Assembly (NCBI GenBank): GCA_019914995.1
Contig: CM034145.1
Coordinates: 3,479,262 to 3,543,261 of the forward strand
Source: Acanthochlamys bracteata
Taxonomy: Eukaryota; Streptophyta; Magnoliopsida; Pandanales; Velloziaceae
Length of the DNA: 64,000 nucleotides
Reading direction: 5' to 3'
Both the position numbers and the translations under genes were made by a program. The notes beneath the pieces are model-generated. The model made no database searches. It had not been told where the DNA came from and saw nothing but the letters and a program-made list of their open reading frames with translations. Positions within the stretch are counted from its first letter, which is position 1. Every line of letters starts with the position of its first letter. Positions 1-12,420 of the stretch are shown here, piece after piece.

Positions 1-89
1 TCAAATAAGTGATCATATCAAACTTCGGCATTTATATTATTATATTAAATAAATTGAATTTCTAATTCTTATATCAAAATTTAATAGAG

Positions 90-807
90 GATTGTATGGG
101 ACCTATCGATGGGCCACATATCAAAACAACTATACGCCGGAAGATGTAACACCTTATATTGAATGTAAAGGGTATGCTAACCAAAATATTTTTGCAGTAC
201 TTGAGTTTAATATGTGTTTTACATTTGCATGGGCCAGATAGGAATAATCAGTTCACGATTCACGCATACTGAATGAAGCATTACGTAGACCTGAACTAAG
301 ATTTCCTCATCTTCACAACAACAAATATTATTTAGTAGATGTAGAATATAAATATACCTAAGGATATATGGGTCCTTATAAAGACGGGGACGTAAGATAT
401 TAGTTGGCGGATTTTCGTCGTGCTTGTACACCGCAAATGTAAGCACCTAACGGGAGGGAAAAAAGTTCAACTTTCTACATTTTTCATGCAGAACTATCAT
501 TAAACGTATATTTGGCATATAGAAGGCACGCTTTGTAATTTTAAAAAATATGTTATCCTATTCAATAGAGGTGCAACGTAATATTATTATTGCGACAATG
601 GCGATACACAACTATATCATAACTAAAGGTGCAAATGATACGTTTACAAATGCTGAATGTGAAGCTTATCTACCATTAGCAGTTGAAGCATCTTCTAATA
701 CATCAAACGTTCAACCCGAGAATGAATTTGATCATAATGATAGGTGGGTTGCATGTCGTAATGCAATTGCAAATAAAATATATAGACATTTGTCAATGTT
801 GTGCTAA
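90..807 (+). pseudogene. PIF/Harbinger (HARBI1-like) DDE transposase, C-terminal part, decayed
   Basis: Translation in shifting frames gives the expected order of HARBI1-like nuclease motifs. MGPIDGPHI is at about 92-120 (family GAIDGTHI, first catalytic Asp), followed by a stretch like the family's tRYRGRKG-TQNVLA segment, then LHNNKYYLVDVEY and GYMGPYK at 310-385 (second catalytic region). Next comes KRIFGI-KARFVILK at about 500-545. The last 86 codons (550-807) are open and end in the family pattern VQRNIIIATMAIHNYI. Several stops and frameshifts break the reading, so it cannot encode an active nuclease. Plant members act in the nucleus together with a Myb/SANT-like partner protein. That partner is not in the visible part of this element but is present in the Harbinger at 36976-43967. 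Confidence 0.75.
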
Positions 808-1264
808 TATTTGATCTTATAAATATATTTTATTTTGCTACAGTATGTATGACCTTATAATATCTATATTAAGGTTTGTTTGATATATTAATAATTGATT
901 GTATTAATAATAAATATTAATTTAATACTTTTAGAATATAACAATAAAATCTATAATTGATAAAGATTTCAAATACTAGTCAAAATTATTTATTAATTTA
1001 CAATAAAAATACTAAATTTACAAATATTAATAAAGAAAACCTTTAATATTATTTAAATATATTTTTCAAATTTAATATTAAAATAATAATTTTATAAAAA
1101 ATATTATTCAAATTTTATTATTGACTTATACTAATAATATAATTTGCCAACAAATATAAATATTAATTTAGTATTTATATAATTGTTATGTAATAGAAAA
1201 TATTAAATTAAAACAAGTAAATAATATATTTAAAAATTAATAAATTTGATAATATATCAATTAC
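808..1264. other. AT-rich noncoding DNA inside Harbinger 1
   Basis: A very AT-rich stretch between the transposase remnant and the solo LTR. It has no open frame of note. It resembles in composition the AT-rich 3' part of the second Harbinger (42930-43740), which suggests this is ordinary element interior. The last five bases (attac, 1260-1264) are the left copy of the solo-LTR target duplication. Confidence 0.5.
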
Positions 1265-2727
1265 TGTTGGAACTCTCAAATTAATTTTGATGTTAACAAT
1301 GAATTAAGAATTATGATTTATATTGAATTAATAAGTTAAAATCAAGTTTTGCAGGATTAGACAAATCAAACTTATTTTACTTACGGCAGACAACAATAAC
1401 AATCATTAAACAGCCAGCTGCTCTGCTACTGTTAATCAAGCAACAAACAGCCATTCAATTGCTGAAGCATACGAAGACTTTTCTGTAATGCTCAAAACAG
1501 AGTATTGGGTTCAACAACAAAACTCCAGCTCGAGTTCTTCATTTCAAAATCTTCTGTACTTACAACTCACTGAAACAAATCAGATGATACAAGATCCACA
1601 ACGAGCAAAAATTCATCCTCTTCACAAAAAGGAAAAGCTCAATGATCAAGAAAAGAAAGAAAATTATACAACTAAGTTTGACTAATCAAGTCAAGACTGG
1701 CAAGTCAAACCAATACAAAGCAGATAACCTGGGATGCATTTAATTTGGACAAGCCAACTCAGCTCTTATATTTCAAACAACAACTTAGCTGAATCAAGTC
1801 TAGAATCACTGGCTGGTAAATTTAAATCTCTCCACATTGCATTTAATGCCCATGAAGATCTTGCACCAAGATAGCCGAAAGTGATCGTGGAAGCGGTTGA
1901 TTAACCGCTGAACAAACTACTCCTCTCTGCCTTAAAAGTCTACCAACGCAAAAGGGCGCCAACGGCAATCTTCTTCAACAGGAAGAATCATCCTGCATGG
2001 AGATGGAATTCTATAAGAAGGGAGGCAGAGCAACAGAGAAGAGGGCGATCAACGAACGAAGAGATATAAAAACTTAACAAGCTCTACAACGTCAAAATCA
2101 CTCAAGCAATTGAAATCTTGTTGCTGATCACGTTGAAGACATCTCTCTTAGCAACCATCTTGATCATCTCATTAGAAAAACTCCTGAAAATACTCATTCA
2201 TCATGAGATAGATCCTGTGCCCAACCCTTATTATTTTCTTGTAGCTTCATACTGTTCTGTGATAGGGTGCTCAAGGCACTAGGTAAAGAAGCTCGGATAG
2301 AGCTTGGTGGAAGTTCTTAAACCTTATAATAGAGCTAGCATATCAGCCAGAGGGACAGTGGTGTCCAGTAGGCAGTGAAGGTTGTCTTGGTGAAGAAACT
2401 CTGTAAGAGTAAGGGTGTTTGGTGAAGCACTTTGCTCTTGGTGTATATGTAGCTTATTAAAGTTTTAGTGAAGCTTTGGCTCTTGTGATAGAGAATCCGT
2501 GGATGTAGGCAAAGAGGTTTTGCCGAACCACGTTAAATACTCTGAGTACTATCTTCTTTACCTAAGTCACCAAAAACTAACACTTTCTGTCTGCAAGTTA
2601 TATAACTAATTCCAGCCGGCTGTAAGCTTGCTGTCTAAAAGATCATTAAACTTCATGAAAATTTTTATTTATTGATTAACTCAATGCACCCCTCCCCTCT
2701 TGAGTTAATCTTGCAGGAGATTCAACA
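1265..2727 (+). repeat. Solo LTR (copy 1) of an LTR retrotransposon
   Basis: The segment begins TGTTGGAA and ends TTCAACA, giving canonical TG...CA LTR ends. It is flanked by a perfect 5-bp duplication attac at 1260-1264 and 2728-2732. No internal coding region or second LTR accompanies it, so it is best explained as a solo LTR left by recombination between two LTRs. A second copy lies in reverse at 40948-42582. Both share the internal block around 2460-2560 (AAAGAGGTTTTGCCGAACCACG) and the terminal block TTGAGTTAATCTTGCAGG. Orientation follows the TATA-like motif CTATAAGAAGGG at about 2011. The open frame at 1488-1685 has no recognisable content. The family was not assigned. Confidence 0.85.
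2011..2022 (+). promoter_or_regulatory. TATA-like box of solo LTR 1
   Basis: CTATAAGAAGGG sits about mid-LTR. The matching place in copy 2 (minus strand, 41732-41742) reads CTATAAAAAGGG, so the motif is conserved and gives the orientation of both LTRs. Calling it a promoter is inference from motif and position. Confidence 0.5.
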
Positions 2728-2732
2728 ATTAC

Positions 2733-3923
2733 AATATATTTAAAAATATTTCGGTCATTATATATCTAATATAGATATAAGTGTAAATTTGCCAAAATTT
2801 TTATTCAACTTTAGCATTAAAAAGTACAATACAGTAAAAATTTATTCAAAAACTTTTTAATATAAAACTGCATTTACATCAAAAGTTTCAAAGCCGCTTA
2901 CAAAACCAAAAAATAGCTTTACTTCAAAAAAGCACAAAAATTTCAGCACGTCCAGACGAGGCTTAATGAAATTCCTCTTTAATTGTAATTGTAGGAAAGC
3001 TTAAATGTCTTGCAGTAGTTCATGATTTGAACCGATTATCTTAGAATGGCATTAACCGGTTCTATATAAGCTGCTATTAAAGCAGATGTTTTAATATGCA
3101 ACTCCTATGTGAAATAGGAGAGCCTCTGAATAACTTTTTCATGTTTTCAGTTCACATACCTCCAGAGTGGCATAGATATTTGGGCCCTCAAAGTTTCTAT
3201 CATCTCTTTTCTTGTGTGGTACGTATCCAGAACGCTACTATGCATTTTACATGAAGTGATCCATGTGCTTAGAGAAACATATTAGCTCTGTTAATTTGAT
3301 AATGGGAGAACTGGCCCTTAACCTTTGTCAGATATCATCAAAGGCAAAGTATTTTCTAGCATTCAGAAACAGATAACCTCTAAATGCAACACCAGAATTC
3401 ACAGATGCAAACTTGTAATGAAGAAGCAAACAAGATTTCAATGAAATGAAATCCAATTCTCAAAGTTTACTATTCTAAGCCTGTGTTCTTCCCAGAGATC
3501 ATTTGGGGCCATTACATCAAATGGGTCTTGCTCAAAGAGAACAAAAAACTTCACCAAATTCCGCAAACATATCCCACAATCAAAACAGGTCCTTGCAGTT
3601 TCAAATAAAGGAATGCAAGAATACAGAGAACTCATTGCACTAGTAATAAAATGTAATTTAAGACAGAAAAGGCATCATAAAACAAGACAGCATTGACATC
3701 ATAAAACATGCAACACTTGCAACTCATACAATAATAGCATACCACAATTTTAGTTACCATAAACAAAAACCGTGGTTCATCTCTCAGTGCCCTCTCAGCA
3801 ATGAGCAATTTACCAAAAACAGCAGCAAAGATGTCTGACGACAAAACATACAGTTTGTGGCTGACAGTGTATGAACAAAAAAGGACCTACAAATAACTTA
3901 AAACTGCATCACTGCACATGTTC
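2733..3923. other. Harbinger 1 end, then 3' flank or 3' UTR of the demethylase gene
   Basis: 2733-2963 is the subterminal part of Harbinger 1. From 2967 to 3923 the DNA has near-average base composition. It lies directly downstream of the demethylase stop codon, which reads on the minus strand, and some of it is probably 3' UTR. Small frames at 3438-3635 and 3632-3844 (minus) show no family resemblance. I could not place the polyadenylation site, and an untranslated exon here cannot be excluded. Confidence 0.4.
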
Positions 3924-6900
3924 TCATGCATTTAGAGACGAGAGAGAAGAATGTGATAAGCATGAGTCTAAGGACATAGATTTATCCTGCTCTCTGGTTG
4001 AAGGCACTTTCTTTGTTAGTCCCAGCTTTCTGCCTTTGCCCTTTGAACTGAAACATCAGAGACCACACAAAAGGCTACAGTGAGTATTAATAACTCGAAA
4101 CAGACAGAAAATGGCACCTTTTCTAAGGACAATGGTTACTACTTACTGAGTGCATCTGTTGAGGTTTTTCATATCCTGAAGTATGTTTATAAGCGAATGC
4201 ACGACAATTTTCTTGATCTGGACTAGTAAGAAAACAATTAGCAATTCGTATAGAGTAAATCTAGAAGATAACCATGCAAGTATGCGAAACTAAAGCATAT
4301 TTTCTGAAATAATAAAGATTATTTCACGAAGGTGTCAAGATGTACCTCTAACTTGTCTTCTTTGGACCCATGGTCACCAGGAAGCTTGCGAAACTCTTCT
4401 GTCAAACGAACACACTCATGCACATTCTCAGGAGAAACAAAGTCAAGTGCAACTTTGATACAAGACTGCAAAATGAAAGAAGCATCACAAAATGCAGTAT
4501 ACATACAATACTGCCGAATGGAATGGAGAAAACAGATTCATGTAGACGACCCCACTACAATACTGCACCAAAAAAGACTTGCACAGATGAGAAGGGATAG
4601 CAAGGGTGACCTTCAGATTTCGAACTTGATGTGGACAACCAGCAGGGATCAATACAGCCTCACCAAGATGCTGCTCAAATGTCCAGGGTTCAATTCCTGA
4701 GAAAAAGGACAAGTGAAGAAGGAGCAAAAACATAAACAGCAGCTATACAATTACATAAAAATCTAAGAAACTAACCAAATTCAGCTTTCAGTTGGCGTTT
4801 GTGCTCCAGAGATAAATAGAACGACTGATCATGGATAGGATGATCAACCTATACAATTTGAGCTTGTTAGTTAACAAAGAAAGAAGAAATTAACTAAATG
4901 ATCAAAATTTCTTAAAGAAAAAACCAAATAGCTACTACTATTCAAGATAAGAAAAACTACCTGATTAACAAATGAGTTATTCACATGCCTAAATTCCTTT
5001 GAATGCTTGCTGAGAAATTCTTTTAGCTTAGGAACATCTTCCCTTCTAAATATATCCCACAGAGCACCACCAATTGCAGTATTTGACTTTGAATTATCAC
5101 CAGAAGCAGCAGTCCTTTGACTCCCTTTCCTGCTTTGGCTCCTCCTGTCACCTGGGCACAGTGTATCTGCAGTACTTTTCGCATTCACAACAGAGTCTTT
5201 CCCTTTACTAGTCTTTCCACATTCTTTTGCAGACTCATGACCATTTGAATCATTTTCACCACCATGCAACTGCTGCAAGTCTTCAACTCTGTATTTTCTT
5301 TTATGGTACTCAATTGCAGTTACTTGATCTTGAGAGAGGCTCCATTCAGCAGTGTGTGTCAGTATGTTAACCTATCACCGAAAAGGACAATGAATCAGAC
5401 AGAAAGCATAGCTTGTAGAAGCGACAGAACACAAGCTCTATGTAAGACCAACTTAGCCAGTTTCAAGGGCGTGCATAAACCAATTGCTATGGGGTACACT
5501 TATACTAGTACAGAGGCCGGACCTTAAACTACTAAGAATCATCACAATACTTTCTCTGCAAAACATTAAAAGAATAATTGCTTAGTGAAACGGATTAAGT
5601 CAATATACTTCATACTGTCACTATCAGCAAACAATGCTATACGGTCCAGGTATGGATGTCAATAACTGTATGTTGATGAATATTACATTATTCTTGGGTC
5701 TAACCTCATATATAACATTTATCTATGTACCAACATCACTTGCTCCTATATTTTTGTATTCAGGTTAAACACAAATCTTTACTTTCACGTCAAATAGAAA
5801 TTATCAATGGCAACAGCTAAACTGAAAGCATTTTTGCACAACTGAGCTCTGCACTTTGAAAACAAAAGACATTGTCTGCTAACATGCAAAATCATAAAAC
5901 CATACAAGAAAAAGGTGCAGAGATGTGCAGTATCCAAGTGCCAATGTGTATGAACTAGCAGCAAAAGCAATTCAATTGCTGGAAGCAACTTCCATGACAA
6001 CCCCTTACTGAACCAAATAGGGACAAGATAGATCTTTACCTTATAAACTTAGCACGATATCATTATTGGAGTTATGCACTACAAGATGTGTCCAAACATC
6101 TACAAACCTACGAATAAAACCCTTAGCCTACATAATTGCCACATGAACTGGTAGAGATAAATTTGTGAGCTCTGAAAATAAAAGTTGGTATACGCCTGAC
6201 ATACTGCATCAGATACATCACAGTGAAGCTTGGTAACAGAATCACCCCTTCCAAGCTCTTCCGGAAAACCATATGCGATATAAGATTTTGGACCCAAGTC
6301 TGGTTTCAGAATATCTTTTGGCAGCTTAGCAGCGAGATTTAGAATACCACATCTTGGATCAGTGTAGTCAGGGAAAGGCAGAGCACTTATAAACTCTGCA
6401 CCATGTCTTGGTAAGCGCTCATCAAAGGAGTTTGCTGGGGGCCAATCTTTTAACTTGAGCAGTTCTGGGAAATTTTTCTGGGTAAATCGTCCTTTACAAT
6501 ATTCATCAAAGAACTGGTGAATGTTGATTTCCACCTGCATTGAGTCGAACATTGCAAAACATGAATGCTAAAACTCCAGGTTATAACAGAAAGAACTAAA
6601 CACAAACTAGAGTTCCAAGAAAGTTAACAAAACTAATTAAGCTGCACAAAGGACTAATAGCGCTTTGAGCCATCAGCAACCAAAGGTATTATAAACATCA
6701 CACAAGTGACAAAAAGAAAAAGGAAAAGGAAAAATTGCAGCACTAAATCAATTGCATCAATCAATTTCAATAAGTCATGACATGTTATATCTCAGGCATA
6801 ACAATAACCTAACCAATAACTGAATACTCTAATGTCATATAATGCCAATCCCAACCCAGGATGGTCACAGAAAAAATTCTATAAGAAATTCTACAATTAC

Positions 6901-9900
6901 CACTGACAATGGAGTCCAATTTTAGAAGCACAAACACTTGAAAGGTGGTGTCATTTAATGTAGACATGTTTTATCAAAGTCATTAAAGTACTTGTACACT
7001 ATAGGATTGTCACACTACTGATAATGGAAAGGCAGGAGTAGACAGATCTGCACTTACTATCAAGCATTTACATCACATCAATTCAATAACACTGAAAAAA
7101 TTTATCACCAGATCATTGCTAAAGGATTCACAGTTGCTTTTGTTTCCATCATAATGCATACATTTAAAGCATTACCAGAAAATTCAAACAACGGTCTTAA
7201 CAGCTAACTAGATTCATATTAGTTATATATCAGTCAAAGTAGCACCAAGTTAAAAGCACTTCAACCCCAATAATAAAACATCAACATGGTAGGAATAATT
7301 CTCAAATCAGGGTTTTCTGAATGCTAAAGATTTCTAAGAAACTTCTTTAAATCATTAGCATATACTAATCTGGGGTGACTAACCTCAAGCAAGTTCGTGC
7401 AGTTAATGGCCCACACTGAAAAAAGCTCGCTATCAGCTAGGTATCTTTTTTTTTCTCGGAGAGCACGCCACATGACCATTGGTTCCCAACTTAAACCAGA
7501 GGTTAACTCAAGCATATCACGAACAATCACGGGCTCGCCCTTACTCCAATGTTTCTGGAAGTGCTCAAGTTCGTTCTCCATAACTCTGGCAGTTGGACAA
7601 TATAGATAATTATCATTAGAACCTTCTCTGGAAGCTGCTTTTCGAAGGAACATACTGTCAGACTTAACACCATAACTCGATGTAACACATTCGCACTTCA
7701 TACGAGCGTCCAAGATATTTGAACAATATTTGTTATGGCAAACAAATGCATCAGCTTCCTCTTCCAACTTCTTAAGCAAGCCTTCAGAAAAAATACATCT
7801 AAGATCAAGCAATGACTTTCCACAGCCTCCCAGCTTCTCGGGAGGGCAGGGAATACTTTTGTCATCATTCACCCTCCATGCTTGTGGTGAGACAGGGGCA
7901 TCAGTAGACACCACGGCATGGGCATCTACCGCATCCTGTTGAACTTCAGGGACACTCCCAACTGAACAGTCATGCAAATTAAGACCATCCCCACTCTCCA
8001 GAACATGTGGCACCAATCCAGCACGAAACTCGCGACAACAAGTGATGCACATATCAAAGGAACAGGTCGAGCAACTTCTATAAAAGTCAAAAATTGAAGT
8101 CTTGCAGCAGTTGCTGCAACAAGTAACACAATAGTCAGAAGTCTATAACATATTCACAAAAGTGCACTACGCTTAAATAGATTAGCATGAGAACCTACCA
8201 GTAGATCCTTTCATCTTTCGGACATGAAGCTCGTTGGACCTCAAAATTAGACACCCCAACCCCTGAGAACGGTAGGAAAAATTCAAACAAATAATAGATT
8301 GACAAGGGAATAAACATGTGGAGGGTCTTACCTATAATATCAGCTTCCACTTTTTTCTCTTGAGCTTGTTCTTCACGAATGTTCTTTAGCAATGGGAGCA
8401 ACAGATGGACAATGTAGGGATAATGCTGGACTTTCTGAGCAGTTCCAGTTTCCTTCTCTGGAGGCTAGACATTGAACACAATGTTAATCACATTTGAACT
8501 GTAAAGTACAGTTAAGAAAAAGCAAAAGTACTTAATTTGCAAACAAGCATTACCTTCTCAATGCCAACCATACGCAAGCAAGACTTGCAATTGCAGTTCC
8601 TACGACATACTGGACAATCTCTAGCAAAGTTTTCCTCAGTCAAACCAGGATACCTACACACATCTAAAGGTTATAATGAAAACTCAAAACAGCAAAGGCA
8701 AGTTTGAATAAGTGTTTAGATCAAATTCATCACTAATACACACACACACACACACACACAGAGCAAAAATTGACAAAAAAAATACATATTTTGTTTTTGT
8801 GTTATTTTGACCAAGTGTTTCAATGAAGATCGATTCATATTCCCATTAAGCTAAAATTTTGTCAATATGTTTTTAACTCATGATTCTTTATATCCAAAGG
8901 TGGGAGATTGGATTTGAAAATCTCACCGGTCACTTTTGGCCGGCATGTGCACACATGTGCTTATAAAAATAGCATGTGCCTATATCCTTTATATATATAT
9001 ATATATATATAACAATTTGTGTCCAACCCAAGCTGGTATCTACTCATTTCCAAGCTAAGTGACAGGTCAAAAATATTGTAATTAAACTTTGTAGCTGATA
9101 CAGAATAAGTTTCTAACAATTAGCAACAAAACTTAATGACCTTAAACATCAACCTAATAATTATATCTAAATATGTAATATCAAAAGCATAACTAATAAA
9201 TACCGGGATAATCAACAGTTGTCAATTGTGCAGTTACTCCCAACTAAACCACCAGCATTTTGGAGGCTAAGGTTTTGCCTCACCGAAGGAGAGGCTGCAT
9301 TTTTCATTCAGGGTGATTCTAAGTATACTAATATGATATGTAATGCAACAAATCTCCAATACTCAAATAGACACTTAACTACTTGCACACTTCAAAACAT
9401 TAGGCAAAATGAAGAAACTTATGAAGATTACAGTGTTACAGTGAAGGTTATAATCAAGCTCAGCATAGTTAAATCCGTTAGCACTCAACAGAACAAGCAG
9501 AAGCCATACTAGGAGAATTTAGAAAGTATTGCAACAAACTGCAATTCGCCGCTAGTAAAAGAAATGGAGCACAACAAAATTGCATGTTAAACTCTAACTG
9601 GAAGAGCATTATCATAAGGAAATCATATTAGAGGCCCATTTCTCTTTATATACAGAGAGAAGAAAGCTAATGAAATAAAGCCAAATACCATCTCGTCATG
9701 CAAGGTTCACAGTATCGCTTTGTTTTACAAGTGGCACACCGAACAACTCTTCCTTTATCATTCCGCTGGCACTGATGACACATGGTGGAGGTACCATCTG
9801 TAATCGCCTTTCTCTTCACACACTAGTAGTAAGACAAAAGCATCAAAATACAGTTGGTTGAAGTAAAATATAGCCAGACAATCTGCGACATGTAACATTC

Positions 9901-11263
9901 ATTCTAGACATTCTTAGTTCACTGCTTTTTATACACCTGAATATGACCAACTTACTACTGATTCTTTTTTATTCGCAGCAGTGTTTGCCGTTCTTCTGAC
10001 ACTTCTTCCAGAAGCTAGCTTGGGCTCTACTTCAGTACCTGGATTGTCATCAGAAATTTTAGCTGTCTCAGCACCAGTATTCTTAGTCTTCAGAGCTCTT
10101 CTTTTCCTTTTTCTACCTCGCTCGATCTACTCACCAACCAGTACAAAACTTAAAAAATAAAATACAGAACAAAAACCACAGAAATCAAGGTAACAAGTTA
10201 GATAACAAATAAACTTATTTAAACTAGTTCTTATAGTTACCTCTTCAAAGAAGGCCTCAATTTCCATATCAGCAACCGTAGGCTTCTTCTGAAGCCGTTC
10301 CCTAAGCCTCCTACCGACGCTGAGTTCCCAAGGCACACCCTTTTCCAGCTCCTTGAGGTTTACTGCCTCATCAGCTTCTTTCACCTTCTCCTCTCCAGAA
10401 GAATGTTCTTCCGTTACATTCTTAACAATACCAGCATCATCTGCCTTTTCTTCTTGCTGCATAACATCTGTACTTCCACCATCCATCTCTTGTTTCTGCT
10501 GCTTCACACTAACTGCCTTCACGTTCTTTTGATTTCGCTTGGCCGGTCTTCCTCTTCCCCTCTTCTGCTTCACTTCCAGCTTCATCTCAAGGCCAGAATC
10601 AACTACATCTCCTTCCTGCAGCTTCACTGCATCACCAGAATCATTCAACGTATCTTCCTCGCCACCTTCAGTCTGTGGCTGTTCTTCACCACCCTTTCCT
10701 TCTTGCAGTTTTGGAACTTCACCCGAGTCCTCCGATTTCTCTTCCCCATCTTCAGCATGATCTGAATTCCTTTGCATCTGTGCCTCAACTTCTTCACCAT
10801 CAACCTCCCCTTCATCTTCCGCTTTCGACTTTCGCGGCCTTCCTCTTCTTGGCTTCTTTTTCTTCCGCCCCCTCTTCTTCTTCACCCCCTGCTTCGCCTC
10901 CTGGCCAGAATCCTCTTCATTCACTTCTCCAGATTTCCTCATTTCACTAACACCCATAGCATCCTCAAGTTCAACGTTTCCAACCCTCTCCTTAGCTTCC
11001 TCTTCTTCCGACTTCGTCTCTTCGGCAGCAGAATCAATCAAGTTGTCTTTCCGATTCTGTTTCGTTTCTTTTCCAGAATCTTGATCGTTACCACCTCCAT
11101 CAACCTTCACCTCTCCGGTAAAATCCTTCGACTTCCCTACGTCAGACAAGAATTCCATCTTCGAAATATCACCTGGTTTCTTCCCGTTCAATCCATCTTC
11201 ATCACCGCACCGCTTCGCTGGTCTTCCTCGTTTCTTCCCTGCCAAAGCTTTCCCCTTCGCCAT
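3924..11263 (-). CDS. JMJ25: JmjC-domain histone H3 lysine demethylase, KDM3/JMJ25-like (14 coding exons)
   Basis: Coding exons, minus strand in order: 11263-10241, 10126-9956, 9822-9689, 8653-8554, 8464-8332, 8262-8199, 8113-7384, 6534-6205, 5371-4961, 4848-4776, 4696-4611, 4465-4346, 4217-4147, 4047-3924. All junctions are GT-AG and in phase, giving 3570 nt and 1189 residues. The start is the [13 protein letters not shown] methionine, the first Met of the basic N-terminus. Residues 1-341 are acidic and Lys-rich with AT-hook motifs ([28 protein letters not shown]). A RING-like zinc cluster follows at about 413-470 ([16 protein letters not shown] ... [13 protein letters not shown]), then a second Cys cluster at about 536-571. 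The JmjC domain runs from about 787 to 1108, with Fe(II) ligands H889 and D891 (KLHCDVSDA) and H1079 (CPHQV), all present. The family removes methyl groups from H3K9 in the nucleus using 2-oxoglutarate and Fe(II), and Arabidopsis IBM1 protects genes from CHG methylation. Whether this is the IBM1 orthologue or a JMJ26/27/29-type paralogue is not settled. The gene looks intact. Confidence 0.93.
8738..8760. repeat. (CA)n microsatellite in demethylase intron 3
   Basis: About eleven uninterrupted CA units lie just upstream (in gene orientation) of exon 4, within the longest intron of the demethylase gene. Confidence 0.95.
8815..9010. mobile_element. Foldback MITE fragment (half element) in demethylase intron 3
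   Basis: The stretch resembles the right arm of the foldback element at 15521-15947. Shared blocks in the same order include AGCTAAAATTTT, TAACTCAT-ATTCTTTATATC, GGTGG-GATT and the closing GTGCCTAT-CC before an AT run. Only one arm is present, so this is a solo arm or a truncated copy. It ends in an (AT)n run at 8990-9010, matching the AT-rich insertion sites of the full copy. It lies between exon 3 (ends 9689) and exon 4 (starts 8653) and does not touch the splice sites. Confidence 0.6.
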
Positions 11264-12420
11264 TGAAGAAAGAGGAAGAAAAGAAACAGAAATTGAATCA
11301 AAGCAACACCTCTGGCGAATATAAGAAAAAAAGGAAATCGTCAATCTTGAATCTTAAATTTGGAATAAGAAAAATAAAACAAGTTTCCCGCCTATGAGAA
11401 GAGTAGAACAGTGATATGTTTGCGATTCCCAAAAAGCACTTGATCAGAAGAAAGAAGAAGAAATCAGAGGTACAAGGAAAGAAAATTTAATATTATGCAA
11501 TCAAATCAAAGAAATCAGAAACAAGGAAAGAATAAGAAAACAGTGGGAGGAACGGTGGATAGATTGCGGAGGGATTTCAATCGCCATCGTCCATGTTATT
11601 TCTTTAGCTGCGTATGAGAAACCTAGAAACCGATCCTGGCCGTTGATCGTGAGGGTTGTAGACTTGTAGTGCAGTGGGAAACGGAGGGAGAGAGAGAGGT
11701 CAATCAAGTTTGGATACGAAAGTACGAAACGCGAGGGAGTTGGCGGTGGACTTAAAATTTTTGAAAAGACGCTTCTCTATACATTGGCGAAACTACCCTC
11801 GACAATTTTTATAAAAACAATTTTATGAAATATTTAATTTCAGCGTTTTTGTTTTAATGTTTTTTAATGAGAGGGAAGGACCGGAAGGTTGAAGTTTTCT
11901 AGTTTTCTTTGTATCTTGTGTTAGTTAAATCGCAAAGGGCCTACAAGCATTTCATTTGTATAATCATAATAGAAGTGCATTAAGAAATAAGAGTTAGCGC
12001 AACTAATCCAAAACTAGCAAAACTATATCCACCAACTATCTACTGCACAAGGATTCAAACACAGCCTAAACTTAAAAGCATGCAAGTTCAATATTAAGGT
12101 GGTGACCTTCCGTGTCTCATCGTCTAGCTCTTTTCTTCTTTAAGGGCGGATTTCAAATACCCGTAATTGAGTTACGTGAAGTAAAAAATAGAAAGTAGAG
12201 TTTTTTTAAAAATAAGTTAGAAATGGAGCTTAGTTTTTATATTTTAATTGATTGTTGAAGCGGATTGGAAGTGAATTTAAAAATAAAAAATATAGTGAAA
12301 CTTGAGTTTCACTTGTATAGAACTGAAAATTCGAATTTCCAGTTTTATTTGTAATTGAAATAAAAAAAGTGAGTGGAACTCCAATTTTGACCCAAAAAAA
12401 TAAAATTCCATTCACTTGAA
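11264..12420. promoter_or_regulatory. 5' flank of the demethylase gene
   Basis: The region upstream of the start codon (reading leftward into the gene) is purine-rich on the plus strand up to about 11710. That is a CT-rich leader in gene sense, typical of plant 5' UTRs. The frame is open for 27 codons upstream of the chosen Met, with an in-frame Met at 11344, but that extension is hydrophobic and unlike the family, so it was left out. No convincing TATA box was found, and the transcription start is unknown. 11760-12420 is AT-rich with no recognisable gene. Confidence 0.4.

Larger units (their letters stand above)
1..2963 (+). mobile_element. PIF/Harbinger element, right part (left end outside window)
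   Basis: The right terminus is read as 2944-2963. On the opposite strand this reads AGCCTCGTCTGGACGTGC, a diverged form of the GGCC-GTTTGG termini of plant Harbingers, and it is followed by TAA at 2964-2966, the expected TWA target duplication. It also resembles the right end of the better-preserved Harbinger that ends at 43967. The element carries a decayed transposase (90-807), then AT-rich DNA, a solo LTR (1265-2727) and about 230 bp of subterminal DNA. The left terminus lies before base 1, so the matching TSD cannot be seen. Confidence 0.6.

Noticed and set aside
4319-4345. Read-through of demethylase exon 12 to a stop at 4319 as the gene end
   Set aside because: A good donor at 4345 and two further in-phase exons (4217-4147, 4047-3924) restore the expected KKIVVHSL-type C-terminal segment. 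The short form could still be an alternative transcript.
8741-8760. Regular short repeats considered as a CRISPR or satellite array
   Set aside because: Simple CA dinucleotide run without spacers. No CRISPR array exists anywhere in the window.
10403-11266. Several plus-strand open frames of 73-164 codons
   Set aside because: They are antisense to exon 1 of the demethylase, whose Lys/Glu-rich sense strand leaves the opposite strand open. They are Leu/Phe/Ser/Pro-rich with no motif.
11264-11344. Upstream in-frame Met of the demethylase at 11344
   Set aside because: It would add a hydrophobic 27-residue extension unlike the family. The Met at 11263 starts the typical basic, AT-hook-containing N-terminus.
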